Part shown: positions 49,501 to 60,587 of the stretch, piece after piece | How positions within the stretch are numbered: position 1 is the stretch's first letter | Layout of the letters: each line of letters starts with the position of its first letter | Origin: Fremontodendron californicum | Taxonomy: Eukaryota > Streptophyta > Magnoliopsida > Malvales > Malvaceae | Reading direction: 5' to 3' | DNA length: 64,000 bases | Assembly: GCA_030761205.1 (NCBI GenBank) | Contig: JAULJL010000005.1 | Location: 6,597,501-6,661,500, forward strand | Made by a program: the position numbers and the translations under genes | Notes under the pieces: model-generated | The model's input: only the letters and a program-made list of their open reading frames with translations | What the model was told of the DNA's origin: nothing | Databases searched by the model: none

Positions 49501-51585
49501 TGGTGCAGCAAGGTCCAAACATTAGATTGGCTAAAACCCTTGCTTAGTTCTTTACTACCTAAGGCTAGGCCTTTAGAGTCACCTCATAGGACTTGGAATG
49601 ACTCAACTTTTTTTTTATTTTGTAATAATAAACAGCATGGTGGATTTCATTTCCATGTTATCATTATTAGAGATCACATTACAAGTTTCCTTAAATAGCT
49701 GTAATTAATTTTGAATGTTGCACATTTAATGTGCAATGGTTATTATGGCTACCATGGATGTACTCGTACAGGATGAAATAGACGCATGGGTGGTTAGTGA
49801 CTAGTTCATAGGAATTAAGAAATACAATACTCAAGATGTAAATGAATCAAAAGTAAAATTCAAATGATTTATTTGCAGGAAGAGTTGGATAGCCTTGTTG
49901 CCAACTACCCTGATCGCTTCAAAGTCTACTACGTTTTGAACCAGGTTAGTTGCCTTTCCTATGTGGTAATCTCCTAACATGTTTTTTTCATTATTCACCA
50001 GGCTCATTTTTCTGTAAATCTTGTCAAAGGCCTAGGAGCAGAGTAGCTTTTATCGGAATCTGAAGTGCTGTTATATTCTTCCCCCCTCTCTTTTTCATGC
50101 ATAGCAGCAATGCAAGTACAAATATGATGGATAATGCTGTTAAGGTTTTGTCAAAATAAAGGAAATAATGCCAGAAAATTTTCTGCTCTGACTAGAACAT
50201 AAACAATAATTATTTTTGAAATATAAATACTTTTCAAATGTAGAAAGGACCTATGTTACCCAGACTTGGGGATGAGTGTCGGATACGGGTATGTGTCCAA
50301 TATGAGTATAGTCAGTTTTTCTAAGTTTTTTCTTATATTTGGAGGATCATACCTACTTGGCAATCTGTGTATTCGTGTCGTGTTCATGTATTTTCACGTG
50401 TCATAATCGTGTTTAAGGTATTATATATTTATATAAATTTTGATACGTTAATAAGTCGTGTTATATAGATTTTGACACGTTCATGTATTCGTGTCGTGTT
50501 TGTGTTAATTATTCGTGTCGTGTTTTAGTTATTTTTTCCGTGTCGTGTTCGTGTCATGTCCAAAGTTGCCAGGTCTAAATTCATACTCTCATACTTATGC
50601 CTGAATATGTATCATAAACAGGTGTCGAACACGGGTATTTTAGGAAAAATGAAGAGTCCGGGTAACATAGGAAAGGACAAACATAGTGGTGCCTGTAAGA
50701 GAAATTCTTTGAGAAGCAAATGGGTTTTGGAATTTATATCAGTGATACTCCCTTTTCACTCCATTTAGCTGCACAGATACAATTTCCTCTGATTCTGTAA
50801 TGCAATTGGCATGTGGTTTGAACTACTTGAACAATGTCTGATAAGTGTTACTTTGTTTCGAAAACCCTGATGCGTTTACATGATTTACTGAACTGTTTCT
50901 GATGTGTGGTATAACTTGTATGTGCATTAGAGTGGCATCCATGCATCAGCTTTGATAAATAAACTTTTTTATTGCTGCACCTCTTTCCATGTCTATGCAG
51001 TCTTGAGGTTGAAGGGCTGCAGTCGGCTTCTTTTTACATACTGCATGTCCTAACTAATTGCCATTTTATTAAAAGAAACTACATTATGATGATGTTATTT
51101 CCTCAGCCTCCTGAAGTGTGGGATGGTGGTGTCGGCTTTGTGTCGAAGGAAATTATTCAAACCCAATTGCCTGCACCGGCACCTGATATCCAGGTACATT
51201 ACTTCTTTACATTCTTTACTCAGTATGCCCGAACTCTCTAAGCTATGTTGTTCCGACTCTTCATTTTTTTTGAAATACCTGTGTCTGACACATATCCGGA
51301 CATGGGTAAGGATCCTCCAAATACATGAAAATCTTGGAAAAAATTGAACATACACGTGTCCAACACTCACACCCAAGTCCGAGTAACATAGTCTCTGAGC
51401 ATTTCAGGCCTTTTTCTACTTTATCATGGAAACAAAATGTTTTGAAATAAAAAGTAACTAAAAAAAATCTAATTTGATATTGTGACCTGTAGATTCTAAG
51501 GTGTGGCCCTCCACCCATGAACAAGGCCATGGCCGGACACCTTGACTCTCTTGGCTATTCACCTGAGATGCAGTTCCAGTTCTAA
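46519..51585 (+). CDS. CBR1: NADH-cytochrome b5 reductase 1 (nine exons)
   Basis: This FAD enzyme passes electrons from NADH to cytochrome b5 at the ER membrane, supporting fatty-acid desaturation and hydroxylation. Exons: 46519-46633, 48015-48156, 48273-48363, 48468-48545, 48975-49055, 49214-49303, 49879-49944, 51107-51193 and 51493-51585. All junctions are GT...AG, and the joined frame gives 280 residues, matching the family (about 281 in Arabidopsis). Residues 14-33 form an N-terminal membrane anchor. The FAD-binding KPYTPTT (97-103), the region around GRMSHHF, the NADH-binding GMIAGGSGITPM (156-167) and the C-terminal RCGPPPMNKAM (253-263) are intact. Start chosen as the first ATG that gives the anchor. 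Introns 7 and 8 carry MITEs. Intron 1 is 1.4 kb. Confidence 0.97.
50251..50670 (-). mobile_element. hAT-like MITE in CBR1 intron 7, carrying a nested insert
   Basis: Ends CTATGTTACCCAGACTTG and ...GAGTCCGGGTAACATAG are inverted repeats. GAAAGGAC flanks both sides (50243-50250 and 50671-50678), an exact 8-bp duplication. It is an inverted relative of 51243-51391 and 63593-63754, with a second element (50353-50578) inserted in its centre. Confidence 0.88.
50353..50578. mobile_element. cgtgtcgtg-type hAT-like element nested in the MITE
   Basis: It reads CTACTTGGCAATCTGTG ... AAAGTTGCCAGGTCTA, with CGTGTCGTGTTCGTGTC repeats inside. The sequence before it (GATCATAC) and after it (ATTCATAC) match at 6 of 8 bases. 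The uninterrupted MITE copy at 51243 shows where host sequence resumes. Confidence 0.68.
51243..51391 (+). mobile_element. 149-bp hAT-like MITE in CBR1 intron 8
   Basis: Ends CTATGTTGTTCCGACTC and ...GTCCGAGTAACATAG. Flanks TCTCTAAG (51235-51242) and TCTCTGAG (51392-51399) match at 7 of 8 bases. Confidence 0.85.
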
Positions 51586-54500
51586 TCCGTCTAGACGAGG
51601 TCAAGCTCCACTGGGGACTGTTATTTTATCTTCTTCATCGGTGCGAACAAAGCCATTTGTTATCTACTCTTTCTTCTCCTGTTGTAATTGGAACTTTTTA
51701 AGCATTGGAACCAATAGGTCTTTAATTCAGATGCTTTGAACTATTATAAGGGTTTTCCATGACCATGTACTAGAATAATGTAGATTTAGTGAAGCAAGTG
51801 AACCTTTTTTTTTGGTCATAAAGTGAAGCTAGTGAACTCAGTAATCCTGATTTTGCTACTTTTTTTGAAGTAGAACTTGTTATCAAAAGCAAGATGCAAG
51901 AAGCTAACAATGTAGCTAAGTAGCACAGCTGCTTTATATGAGTTTTTTTTTTTTTTTTGAGAGGGTGCTGACTAGTGATATGATATCAAGAAAATAAAAT
52001 TTAAAAAAAAAAAAAGATTTGATTAGTGATATGGTGAAAAAAAAAATCTGATTAATGGGCATTTATAAATACTTATTAACATTAGTTAAAATATTATTTA
52101 TAATTATTGATTAAAAAATCGGATCGGTCAATTGAATCGGGAATCGAAATTTAAAATGACCTTAACTTAAAAAATTTGAACTCAAAACTCAATTTGAATT
52201 CAAAAAGCATATTGAAATTTTTATATCTTTCATAAAATTTAAGAATCAGATTAATCCGAATTCAAATCCAAAAAAATTCGAATTCAAAAAATCAAAACTC
52301 ATAATGATCTGAATTCAAAATAATCAAAGTTCAAATCAATCCGAACTCACTCAAACTCGTACATTTCCCGTCTCTAATAATAATACCTCTAATAATAACA
52401 CTAATGAATGTCCTTAAGACTCTCATTAGTAAAAACCCATAAAAGTATTGTCATGTTTTCACCTATATCTCATTGTACAAAAACTTTAATAAGGCTATGA
52501 TCTCTATTTTTATGAGAAGCTAGATCTAATCCTAGATTTATTGTGGCTTCCTATAAATCTAAACATAAATTTATAACATTTGATGCTCTTGCAGTTTTGC
52601 ACACACCTCTAAGAATAATTTTAAAGGTGGCGGTTGGATCTGGTATTGGTTAAATAAAGAACTATGGGGATGTGAAATTAAAAAATAAATAAATAATTGA
52701 GTAGTTGAGTTTTCTAGCTCAAGTTTCATCTGCCTAGTTATGAACTTTTTTTTCTTCAATTTAAAATGATATAATTGTACTCGAGATAAAGGTCTCAAAC
52801 TATATGTTAAATTACTAATTAAGCCATCATTTTGATTAAAGGGGAATAACAAATAGATTAAGTTAATTTGGATTTCATACCGTACAAAAAACAAATAATT
52901 AATTTGGATTAAGTATGTTGAATTAAGTGAGGGTGTTGATTACATGAAGAGAAACTGAAGATACATGTATTAATTATAGCTCATCAAATTAAATAAAAGT
53001 TTTTTTTTTATTCTAAAAGAATTTTATTAACGAATGTTTTAAGCACACTGTTATTATTATATTATATAAGTGTATTTTTTCGATGCATTAGAATTTATCA
53101 AAATAATTATCAATTATACATTTTATGTATGCATGTTGTATTTTTTTTTTTTTTTGTGTGTGTTAATTATGTAAATATAAATATGACACAAATGATTAAG
53201 CATGTGAAAATTTTAAACACGAGTATGATACGTATACTAAATATATCACGTTAATCATGTTTAGACATATTGTGTCGTGTTTATTGTACTGTTTTCATAT
53301 TTATTAAACATGTCATATTTATGTCGTGTTCAAAATTATCAAAATTATCTTAAAACATTCGTTAATATTTTTTTTATTATATACCTGATGCTTTCTTACC
53401 CATTGATTAAAAAATCGGATCAGATCGGGCTGTTGAACCGGGAACCGATGGCCTGTCCGACCCGACGAGTATATTAAAATTAGGCATTTACCAAACCGAT
53501 AAAAAAATCGATTCAACCGGTTAAAAACTAGATTGAACCAGTAAAAAATCGATTTTATATGTATTTTTTATTATTATTTTAAAAAAAAAATATTTGTAAT
53601 TAATGAGATTTGAAACTTTAAGTCATTCTATTAAGCCAAATACATAGTTTGTTAATTATTAACTATATTTAATATAACTTAATGTTTAAATATATAAAAA
53701 AAAAAATCTATCAAACCGGCTGATTTAACTGATTAAACCGATTGAATCAAAAATCAAAAATCTAATCGGCTCAACCTTCAATCCATTTTTTTTTAATCTT
53801 GTTCTTACCATGAAAATTTCACATCCATTTATTTAAGCAAGCAGATAGTGTGTTCAACCTACTAGAATAATCATGGAATTTTGAAAGTTTATGGTTTTGT
53901 GATAGTGAGTGTATATTTTTTTTTTCCTTTTTTGGTGACAAGTGATAGTGAATATTTTTTTTTCTTCTTTTTTGTAATATTGAGTGAATATTTAACTTTA
54001 GCATTATTGACTTTAGTTCAATTGTTAATTTAAACTGAATTCAATTTTTTTGGGGATTAACCTCAAAGCAATGTGTCAATCTCCATTTGGATCTTCAAAA
54101 TTAGTACAATTTGTCAATATTAGAATATTGAGCCTATTTTATTACCTACCCTAGGGTTTTCAGATAAATGAGTTTTAAAATATAGTCCAAACCATGAATG
54201 AATGGGTTGACCTAATTCCTTTTCCCTAAAATTGATATCTCTAAGTTGGTTGGTTTGGGTTGTTAAAAATCATAGGGAATTAGAGAAGAAAATCATTAAC
54301 AAGAGAATAGAAAGTTTGTGAATTTTTTTAGATTTATAAAATGTATTTTATATAACAAGTGTTTTAAGTACATTCTTTAAGATTATCATATTTTCATCCA
54401 ATATATTAGAAATGATGAATAAAATTATAAATATTGCATTTAATATAATGTTTTTTTTATAAATAATATATTAACTAACTTTAAAGAGTATCTTAAGGGT

Positions 54501-55150
54501 ACTCGTTAACAAAACTCTTATAAAATTACCTTTAGTTGGGTCATAACAAATTTTAACTAATAAAATATATGCATTTCTTTTATAAGACAGAAAAGAACAT
54601 AAATATTTCTTGCAAAAGAAAGGTATATGCATATGTTTAACATGATCATGATTTTAGGATCAAAATTACATGCTAAAAAAAGAATTCGTCTTATAAACAT
54701 TGGAAAATGGACCAAACTTATTTAAATACTTTTTTTTTTTGCTAATAGTGTTTTAAAGATATTTTTAAAATTATTATATATAATAATATTTTTATTCATA
54801 TATTAGAAATGCTGAATAAAACTATTAATTATTGTATTTAATATAATATTATTACTATAAATAATATATTAACTAATTTTAAAAAATAACTTTAAAAACT
54901 CGTTCGTAAAATCCAAAAAAAAAAAAAAAAAAGTAACATAGTTAAAAAGAATGAAAACATTTTTAACTCACAATTTATTTTAACAATTTTTATGATCAAA
55001 ATCATTCAATTTTAATAAAAAATAAAAACTCAATTAGGGGTTAATCTTGGATAATACAACTATTTTAAGAAATAACAGATAATCTTGTAGCCAAAAAATG
55101 TTAATAATCTTATTTTGCCATAATTAATAATGGTTTAGTTTAATTAGCTT
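51586..55150. other. CBR1 3' flank and intergenic DNA
   Basis: No gene seen between CBR1 and the exostosin gene. It contains GAATTC/AAACTC-rich repeat sequence near 52090-52390, a cgtgtcgtg-type fragment at about 53160-53345, and an ACCGG-type repeat at 53412-53790. The rest is AT-rich. Confidence 0.5.
53412..53790. repeat. ACCGG-type dispersed repeat
   Basis: It begins near AAAATCGGATCAGATCGGGC and ends near AAAATCTAATCGGCTCAACC, around an AT-rich core containing ATGAGATTTGAAAC. Same layout as 23545-23890. No clear target duplication was found. Confidence 0.55.
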
Positions 55151-55153
55151 ACT

Positions 55154-55160
55154 TATAAAA
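55154..55160 (+). promoter_or_regulatory. TATA-box candidate of the exostosin gene
   Basis: TATAAAA about 630 bp before the start codon, followed by pyrimidine-rich sequence that looks like a long 5' UTR. A 91-bp 5' UTR intron (55661-55751, GTAAGTG...ATAG) is plausible. Confidence 0.4.
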
Positions 55161-55782
55161 GAAAAAAAAGGAGGCACACCACAAGAAGTCTAACTGCAAA
55201 GAGAACTATAGCCCGCTTCTTCAGAAGGACCCTATTCCCACGCTTCATTTTCCTGGACTCTTTTCTTTTTCTTCCAAGAGAAAAAGAGAGAGAAAATGAG
55301 AGAAAACTGAAACACAAAATCAAAACAAACAAAGGAAAAGAGCGTTACAAACTACTTCCATTTCTTTGATTTCGTTACTTGTTTTCCTCTCTACTCTTTC
55401 CCCACACCATTACAAATTTTTTTTGACAGTTTTTCTCCATTTTCTTGGTGATCAATCCACCCAACAACAATTCCCAAACAGTAGTTAATTTCCCTTCCAA
55501 TCTTTTTGGATTGCTTTTAATTTCTAGAGTTTGGATTGGTTTTTTTCACTCTGGGTTTGCTTTGTTTTCTACATTGTTTGCTTCCTTTGTCAGCTGGTTT
55601 TTTTTTGCGGTTTGAAAGAAAGTAGCTAGAGATATTTTGGTTGTCGATTTCATGGCTTGTGTAAGTGATTTGAATCTTTTTTCTACAATGGAATTCAATG
55701 TAGAGGTGATATAGATTCTTGGGCATTAGTCACATTTTCTTTCTGTTATAGTGGGTTTTCTTGGATTACTCCATACATTACC

Positions 55783-57780
55783 ATGGCCGAGAAGCAGGGC
55801 TCTTCTATCACAAGGAAATCTTTCTTTTGCTTGTTTTTGACAACTACAATGTTGTTTGTATTATCCTGGTTGTTTGTGTTACGTTCAACAGGCCGTCCTA
55901 GCTTCTTCGATCGTAAATTTTTGCCAACCGAAAAGCTTCCTACTGTTATTAACCATGGCAAATCTGAATCTTTAAATGGATTGAGTCGAGCAATTATTGT
56001 AAATAATGAAAGACAACGTGAAGAAGGAGGAGGAGAAGAACCTCCAAAGAGAGAAGAAGGATTCCAAGATAAGAATGGGGCATTGAATTGTAATGGGAAT
56101 GTTAAAGAACCACTTAAGATTTTCATGTATGATTTAGACCCTGAGTTTCATTTTGGACTCTTGGATTGGAAGCCCCAAGGAGGTCGTGTTTGGCCTGATA
56201 TTAGAACTAGAATACCCTCCTATCCTGGTGGATTGAATTTGCAACATAGTATAGAATATTGGCTGACATTGGACCTCCTAGCTTCAGAAATTTCTGATAA
56301 TCCAAATAATCGAATTGCAATCAGAGTGCAAAATTCTAGTGAAGCTGATCTCATATTTGTACCCTTCTTTTCTTCATTGAGCTATAATCGATTTTCCAAG
56401 GTAAATCCCCATCAGAAGAGGAGTAGGAACAAGGTGTTGCAAGCCAAGTTGGTAAAGTTTGTGACAGCTCAAAAGGAATGGAAGATGTCAGGGGGGAGAG
56501 ACCATATTATTATGGCTCACCATCCAAACAGTATGCTAAATGCTAGGATGCAACTGTGGCCTGCAATTTTCATACTTGCAGATTTTGGTAGGTATCCATT
56601 AAATATAGCAAATGTTGACAAAGATGTGATTGCGCCTTACAAACATTTAATCAAAAGCTATGTCAATGATACATCTGATTTCGATAGCCGGAAAACTTTG
56701 CTGTTCTTCCAAGGAGCCATATACAGGAAAGATGTAAGTGCCCTTCTTAGCTAGAGCATTCTGTTTTATGTATATGCTTAAAAATTTTGTTGGTTTAACC
56801 ATTTATTAGACTGGTTTTGCTTGTTATATTTAGTGTATTTGTAATTTGTACATGTTTTTCTGTTATCCAAGTGAATGTTCTGAGAGAATTTCAGTAAAGA
56901 AATTATTGATTAAATTGATTCACTGACCTTTATGTGTACAAAGCACTTAGGTCATCACAATGATTTGCTCTGATAAATGAGTATAGCAACTTAAACCGTG
57001 AACTTGGGGCATAACCCAGTTGGTTCATGCGATTACTCTTAAAAAGTGACATCTAACAGGTCTGGGGTTCGAATCTCAGTATCTGCAACCTTTTCCTTTA
57101 TCCCCGTCCCCTTTCCTCCCAATTTCCTGCAATACAAACAATTAAATGTCAGTAATGGGGTTTTGGAGATCATCCAATGAAGTAACTAATGTTTTGCTTC
57201 TGCATTTCTTTCTTGCTTGTAGGGTGGATTTGCTAGGCAAGAGTTATATTATCTTCTAAGAGATGAAAAAGATGTACATTTCTCATTTGGAAGTGTCAAA
57301 AAAGATGGAGTCAACAAAGCTAGCCAAGGAATGCACTCATCCAAATTCTGCCTAAACATAGCAGGTGACACACCATCATCGAACCGCCTTTTCGATGCCA
57401 TTGCCAGCCATTGTGTTCCTGTGATTATCAGTGATGAGATTGAGCTCCCCTATGAAGATATTCTCGACTACTCGGAGTTCTGCATATTCGTTCGAACATC
57501 AGATGCTATCAAAGAAAAATTCCTTATAAACCTCATTAGGAACATAAAGAAGGAAGAATGGACTCGAATGTGGGAGAAGCTGAAAGAAGTTGAGCCTTTG
57601 TTTGAGTTTCAATATCCATCAAAAGAAGGTGATGCTGTTCAAATGATATGGCAGTCCTTGGCACGCAAGGTTCCTGCTGTTAAGATGAAGGTAAACAAAT
57701 CTAGGAGATTCTCTCATTCTTCTGTTCCTCACAAAGAGAGAGGGTTAAGAACTATACCAGCACCAAATAACTTCTGGTGA
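55783..57780 (+). CDS. Exostosin-family (GT47) glycosyltransferase, two exons
   Basis: GT47 exostosin proteins are type II Golgi membrane enzymes that build cell-wall polysaccharides; the ARAD branch is linked to arabinan synthesis. Exons 55783-56733 and 57223-57780 join in frame to 502 residues. Residues 13-33 are a membrane anchor after a short cytosolic tail, then comes a Glu/Lys/Gly-rich stem (about 75-105), and the exostosin domain runs from KIFMYDL (residue 112) to about 465. Blocks WPDI, YPGGLNLQHSIEYWL, FVPFFSSLSYNRFSK, AHHPNSML, FQGAIYRKD, GMHSSKFCLNIAGDTPSSNR and HCVPVIISD are well kept. It resembles ARAD1-like proteins such as At1g67410 and EDA5 (At3g03650), from memory. The acceptor sugar cannot be told from sequence. 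The single intron carries a SINE. It looks intact. Confidence 0.93.
57001..57145 (+). mobile_element. tRNA-derived SINE in the exostosin intron
   Basis: GGGGCATAACCCAGTTGGTTC is A-box-like (shown here to about 20 bases) and TGGGGTTCGAATCTC is a near-perfect B box 50 bp later. The tail is C/T-rich. This is the best-preserved of the family copies in the window. Confidence 0.72.
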
Positions 57781-59152
57781 GAAAGGGAAAACAAAAAATT
57801 CTCATTCATTTTATGGATTTGAAGCATTTTAGAGATCTTGATATCAATGGCATTAGGATTTTGAGACTGCAACTGTAATATTATTTTTTTTTTGGGGTAA
57901 AAAAGGAAGAAAAAAAAAAAACCCCATAGGTCTAGGGCTCTAGGCACTTAACCTTTCATTTGTGGCCAGAGATAGCTGATGAGTTTTAATGTCTTTAAAT
58001 TCCTCTTTGTTAATGAACTTACTCTTCATCTTTAAAAGGGTATATGACTTCCATGGAACTGAAGTTTGAATCAGTTGAAGTATTAAAAATTGGTTCAAAT
58101 CATTGTATTTATGTACATAGATTTACACAACTTATTTGTCCTGAAAGAGTGTAAATATTATTTTGTTCTCACAAAGTTTTTGCTCAATTTTTGGAAGTGC
58201 AATGCCTAGATGATGACTCTATGTCTATTCTATAGTCCAAAATTGTTTTCATTTCTACAGTTGGATATCAGATGCCAGCACACTCTCCAGTTTAGTGTTT
58301 TATAATTGTTCAAACTTAAATATAATAGTGGAATTTTTTTTTATTATTAATTTAAGATTTTGAGATAATTGGTCACTCAATTTAACATGATATCAGAGTT
58401 TTTGAGTTCGAGTTTTGACAATTGTATTTCCCTTTAATATTTTTTCACTCAGTGTTTTATTACCTATCGGGTTGTGTATTACTGTTCTAATCTTTTTTCA
58501 GCTTACATCTTTGTTCTATACTTAGATCTACGTGCAAACTCATTAATCATTCATCCAGTTTGTACGTGAGTGGACGTGTTAAAATTTAAATATAATATTT
58601 GAACTATTTTCTATCAATTTAAACTTTTGAGACAATTAATCACCGAATTTAACAATAATTTTATCATCCAAATTAACTAATTAAGCTACTTGTCTTGAAG
58701 AACCCCAACAAATTTCTCATAATAGCATGGTATGTAATTAGATCGATGATTTAAAACAATTATTTTATATATTGAACACTTTTCAAACTTAATTATTCAT
58801 ATATAATTGTTCAGATAAAATATTTTAAGTATTTGATTCGATAATAGATGCATTGATTTTGAAAATGAGTTTACTTTTTTTAATTGAAAAAATCATTATT
58901 ATTCAAGGAAGTTATGGGCTAAGCCCAAGTAGGGAGAATGGACTTTAAAGTTTAGCCCATACATTTCACAATCATAAGAAAAATGAAAGGTGAACAAATA
59001 TAAAAAAGATTTTGCTAACACTTGTATGATATTTTTTAGGTTAATTAATTTTTATTTATAGTAATATTTGTTATTAAAAAAGATATTTATTTTATAGAGT
59101 AACTTAAAGAGTTTCTAAGGTACTAATTAGCAAAACCCGTATAAGAATAGAG
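57781..59152. other. Exostosin 3' flank and intergenic DNA
   Basis: No gene seen. A second copy of the 300-bp repeat (see 10489-10785) lies at 58348-58655. Confidence 0.5.
58348..58655 (+). repeat. Dispersed ~300-bp repeat, copy 2
   Basis: Begins ATTTAAGATTTTGAGATAAT, contains GATATCAGAG and GAGTTCGAGTTTTGACAA, and ends near TTTAAACTTTTGAGACAATT. The end repeats the beginning, as in a unit that was once tandem or had terminal repeats. Confidence 0.6.
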
Positions 59153-59160
59153 GCATAACT

Positions 59161-60427
59161 TAGAGGTGGTAAAATGAATCCGAACTGGAAAATCCGTCCA
59201 GAAAAACTCGAACCCAAACCCGCCCAAACCCGATTTGACCAAAAAGTAAAAAATCCGAACCCAAAAAAATCCGAACCCGAAAAACCCGAACCCGAAAATA
59301 CCTGAGCCCGACCAGAATCAGAACTCGAATTTAATACTAAAAATAAAAATTATCAAATTATAATTAAATAATTTTTTTATAAAGCAAGAACTTTATTTAT
59401 CAATTTTATTATAATATATTTTTTAATAATTTAATTAAAATTTATATTATATATATTATAATATAATAATTTTATCAAAAATAAAATTATATTTTGTACT
59501 TATAACTTTAATGTCCCATATTTTGATAAATTCACTATCTAAAAATTCTAAACTCATGAAAATTTTAGAAATATAAATTTTTTTGACATAAAATATTACT
59601 TGTCCTTTATTTATATTATTTTAAGAGCACCCTTATAATAATATAATAGTATTTTCTATATATTAAAATTAATTAATAGCAATTCATTCATTTTAACTAG
59701 TATAATAGTTCTTATATTAAAAAATAGATAAAAACTACTTTTAAAAAAAATGTGTTGCTTTTTGCAACATATATATAGTTTTCTTAGGTATATTATTAAA
59801 TTAAGTCATTAACACCATATTCACTTGCCCAAGCACGGACCGATCAAAAATATAGGCCTCAAATTCTGTCCAAACTCGCCCATATTTGTAAATGGATAGT
59901 ACAAACCCGTTTAGGCCTCAAAGTTGAATGCTAGAGTTCGTCCCTAAAAATCTCTTATGAATATAATAATGTATTTACATGTTGAAATTCGAGTTCATCA
60001 AATCAATTATTTTAAATATTAATATGATTAATTTATAATATATCATATTTTTTATAATAAATTATTTTAAAATTTTATTTTATATAAAAAATTAATTTGA
60101 TATTATTTTAGTGCTAACAAATATTGATTTTAATAAATAAATATAATTAAAAATATCATATTATAATAAAAAATTATTTATAAAAATAATAAAATAATTT
60201 TTAAAAATAAATATATAAATTATGTAAAAATGATTACATCTAACATAAAATAAAAATGATGTAAAACAAACTCGAACTCGAATCCGAGCCGAACCCGAAC
60301 CCGAACCCGATTGGGTCCAAACCTGATCGGACCCGAACCCGATCGAATCCGAACCCGAATGTGTCCGAACCTGATTGAACCCGAACCCGAATGAACCCGA
60401 CCCGAACCCGCCCAATTGCCACCTCTA
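59161..60427. mobile_element. Non-autonomous hAT element with CCCGAA-rich ends, copy 2
   Basis: Ends TAGAGGTGGTAAAATGAATC and ...CAATTGCCACCTCTA match 12170-13695. The flanks GCATAACT (59153-59160) and, one base after the end, GCATAAAT (60429-60436) match at 7 of 8. The subterminal CCCGAACC repeats are more diverged than in copy 1. It ends about 75 bp before the CS26 TATA-like region. Confidence 0.85.
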
Positions 60428-60500
60428 AGCATAAATGCAGTTTTTACTTTTTAAGGTTAAATATGAAATAAAACAGAGATAAGGGGTTTAAAAAAAAGGA

Positions 60501-60514
60501 TATATAATATAAAA
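60501..60514 (+). promoter_or_regulatory. TATA-box candidate of the CS26-like gene
   Basis: TATATAATATAAAA lies about 80 bp before the start codon. Confidence 0.45.
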
Positions 60515-60587
60515 ACAAAAAAAAGCCAATCTAAAACCTCAAAGAAACCTTAACAGAAAAAAAAAGAAAAGAAAAAAAAGAAAAGAA

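Noticed and set aside
57001..57145. A working tRNA gene
   Set aside because: A- and B-box-like sequences are present but there is no foldable cloverleaf with anticodon arm, and diverged copies occur in several introns, which fits a SINE.
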